Source: Phycisphaerales bacterium (lineage in GTDB: Bacteria; Planctomycetota; Phycisphaerae; Phycisphaerales; Phycisphaeraceae). Taken from it: a stretch of 8,399 nt of DNA. The DNA lies in assembly GCA_012031455.1 (NCBI GenBank), contig JAAUTM010000039.1, forward strand, positions 1 to 8,399, written 5' to 3'. The translations under genes and the position numbers were made by a program. How positions within the stretch are numbered: the stretch's first letter is position 1; each line of letters begins with the position of its first letter. The notes under the pieces were generated by a model that saw nothing but the letters and a program-made list of their open reading frames with translations, was not told where the DNA came from and ran no database searches. Positions 7,161-8,399 of the stretch are shown piece after piece.

Positions 7161-8223
7161 ATGACCACCGGCCTGGTATATGATCCTCGTTACCTTGGTC
7201 ACCATGCTGGTGCAGACCCCGCAGCTTCCCCATATTACAGTCCCAAAGCCCAAGGCAACCACCACCCCGAACGTCCCGGGCGACTGTCTGCAATCATCGA
7301 ACGTTTACAGGCATCGCCCCTGTGGGATCAACTACGACATTTACCACCTCGTCTCGCAACCCTTGATGAGGTCCATGCTGTACATGACCCGCTATACATC
7401 CGCCGTCTGCGGGCTGCCTGTGCCGGGGGGCTGGTGCATCTGGACAATGACACTTACATCAACCGCGATAGCTTCGATATCGCAATGTTGGCAGCCGGGG
7501 GTGTATTGACAGCCATCGATGCCGTGATGGCCGGCCCGTTTACCATGATGCCTGATGGCAAACCGGGGGTGCGTAACACATTTTGTGCTTTGCGTCCGCC
7601 GGGACATCACGCCGAACACAACCGGGCCATGGGCTTCTGCCTGCTGAACAATGTCGCTATCGCCGCCCAGTACATCATCGATCACCATCATATGGATCGT
7701 GTCGCCATCATCGATTTTGATGTCCATCATGGCAACGGCACGCAGCACATCTTTGAAAATCGTTCAGATGTCTTTTTCACCAGTCTGCACGAGCATCCGC
7801 GATCTCTCTACCCCGGTACCGGATACGCCCACGAAAAAGGCTCCGGCAAAGGAGAGGGGTTTACCCTGAACATCCCCTTGGACCCCGGCGGTGACGACCA
7901 AAACCTATCGTCGTGCGTTTCTGCATCAGGTTTTGCCTGCTTTGGACCGTTTTTCGCCGCAATTTGTGCTGATTTCGGCAGGTTTTGATGCTTCACGGGA
8001 TGATCCCCTGGCACATATGAAAGTGACAACTGATGGGTTTATGTGGATGACCCGTCAATTGAAAATGCTGGCTGAGCGACATGCCGCAGGCCGATTGGTT
8101 TCCGTGCTCGAAGGAGGGTATGACCTGCGTTCCCTGGCGGAAAACGTGCTTTTGCATGTGGGCCAGTTGCTGCAACCCGAGGGCCACGATGACATCATGG
8201 CCATGAAAGCTGGACTTTACTAA
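7161..8223 (+). CDS. Histone deacetylase superfamily amidohydrolase (HDAC/AcuC/acetylpolyamine-type), one frameshift
   Basis: A zinc-dependent deacetylase of the arginase/deacetylase fold, cutting acetyl groups from acetyl-lysine or acetylated polyamines in the cytoplasm. ATG 7161 (MTTGLVYDPRYLGHHAGADP) is preferred to the upstream GTG at 7131 because the family typically opens this way. Conserved blocks are HHPERPGRL (34-42), LRPPGHHAEHNRAMGFCLLN (144-163, with H149/H150), and IIDFDVHHGNGTQHIFEN (183-200, zinc ligands D187 and H189). After the shift come LISAGFDASRDDPLA (third ligand D276) and LEGGYDLRSL (Y320). The first frame drifts after GGDDQ. Removing one A from AAAA at 7900-7903 continues it as TYRRAFLHQVLPALDRFSPQ to the TAA at 8221. 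The reconstructed length is 353 aa, normal for the family. It is probably a monocistronic gene. The true substrate cannot be told from the sequence. Confidence 0.92.
7900..7903 (+). other. Frameshift point in the HDAC-like gene
   Basis: AAAA reads as AAA in the reconstructed gene, joining GGDDQ to TYRRAFLH. Without correction the protein lacks the third zinc ligand and the EGGYD loop and could not be catalytic. Confidence 0.78.
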
Positions 8224-8228
8224 CGCCC

Positions 8229-8304
8229 ATGGCACTATCGGCGCTGCTGGCCATTGAGCATGTTCCATGTGGAACATATCTGCTCAATGGTGAGCTCGTG
8301 CCAT
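8229..8304. repeat. Nested three-tier inverted repeat after the HDAC-like gene
   Basis: Outer arms ATGGCAC (8229-8235) and GTGCCAT (8298-8304) surround middle arms CCATTGAGCA (8251-8260) and TGCTCAATGG (8281-8290), both perfect. The core is the palindrome TGTTCCATGTGGAACA (8261-8276). It starts 5 bp after the HDAC-like stop. It could act as a transcription barrier between convergent genes, as a structured RNA, or as a DNA site. No T run follows on the plus strand, while a five-T run precedes it on the minus strand. Confidence 0.7.
8261..8276. promoter_or_regulatory. parS-like 16-bp palindrome, one mismatch
   Basis: TGTTCCATGTGGAACA differs at one central base from TGTTCCACGTGGAACA, a form of the widely conserved ParB-binding parS site. 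The mismatch breaks the central CACGTG. No parA or parB is in the window. The resemblance may simply come from the core of the surrounding hairpin. Confidence 0.3.
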
Positions 8305-8315
8305 AAAAAGAACCA

Positions 8316-8399
8316 TCACTTATCCGCCACACCCGGACCTGCCGGGGTAGCAAATAATTCCCCAAATTGCTGCGTCGCTGATGGTTGCCTGTTTCATCC
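8316..8399 (-). CDS. Possible C-terminal end of a minus-strand gene, unrecognised
   Basis: The minus strand reads QQFGELFATPAGPGVADK followed by TGA at 8316-8318, which looks like a natural soluble-protein terminus. The same frame has a TGA at 8394-8396 and no start codon between, so a real gene here would need another frameshift. The neighbouring minus-strand frame is open to the window edge. Convergent placement with the HDAC-like gene, and the inverted repeat between them, are consistent with a gene end. Weak; no family recognised. Confidence 0.2.

Noticed and set aside
398..7988. Programmed ribosomal frameshifting as an explanation for the split genes
   Set aside because: The sites lack recognisable slippery heptamers with downstream structures, lie in unrelated families not known for recoding, and need shifts in different directions.
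7993..8277. 94-codon minus-strand ORF starting within the inverted repeat
   Set aside because: Antisense to the conserved C-terminal part of the HDAC-like gene, with low-complexity His-rich translation.
1..8399. A defence, mobile or other novel multi-gene system
   Set aside because: All genes but one are assignable to common housekeeping or transport families. No integrase, transposase, toxin-antitoxin pair, CRISPR repeats or att-like direct repeats were seen.

Overview
The window holds eight recognisable protein genes on both strands. It reads like ordinary chromosomal gene space of a Gram-negative-type bacterium. The best guess for the host is Planctomycetota. This rests on a secreted protease with a PEP-CTERM sorting tail, and on a peptide-binding protein with a non-lipoprotein membrane-anchor N-terminus starting MDNRFGFRDL, which from memory resembles planctomycete proteins. 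That placement is inference. No rRNA, tRNA, CRISPR array, insertion sequence or phage structural gene was seen.

Layout. 1-1865 (minus): a peptide/nickel-type ABC importer pair, a DppC-like permease (900-1865) followed by a membrane-anchored SBP_bac_5 substrate-binding protein (799 running off the left edge). 1926-3302 (minus): a CNNM/CorC-type membrane protein with DUF21, paired CBS and CorC_HlyC domains. 3375-3818 (plus): the ribosome-rescue hydrolase ArfB, divergent from the CNNM gene. 3868-4382 (minus): a small helix-turn-helix protein convergent with arfB. 4648-5798 (minus): an M29 metallo-aminopeptidase. 5989-6977 (minus): a trypsin-like serine protease with signal peptide and PEP-CTERM anchor, followed by a strong intrinsic terminator at 5898-5930. 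7161-8223 (plus): a histone-deacetylase/AcuC-like amidohydrolase. A nested inverted repeat lies at 8229-8304, with a parS-like 16-mer at its core. A possible gene end on the minus strand lies at the right edge.

The most striking property is that five of the eight genes (binding protein, HTH protein, M29 aminopeptidase, PEP-CTERM protease, HDAC-like enzyme) are each interrupted by exactly one single-base frameshift. In each case one base added or removed restores a full-length protein with its catalytic residues and family C-terminus. Four need an added base and one needs a removed base, mostly in short homopolymers. This points to indel errors in the source sequence rather than true decay. 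Each of these genes is annotated below over its full reconstructed span, with the shift position given.

The genes do not form one pathway. The binding protein and permease work together in peptide import, and the aminopeptidase and secreted protease could broadly belong to peptide scavenging, but terminators and strand switches separate them. I did not find convincing evidence of a new biological system.
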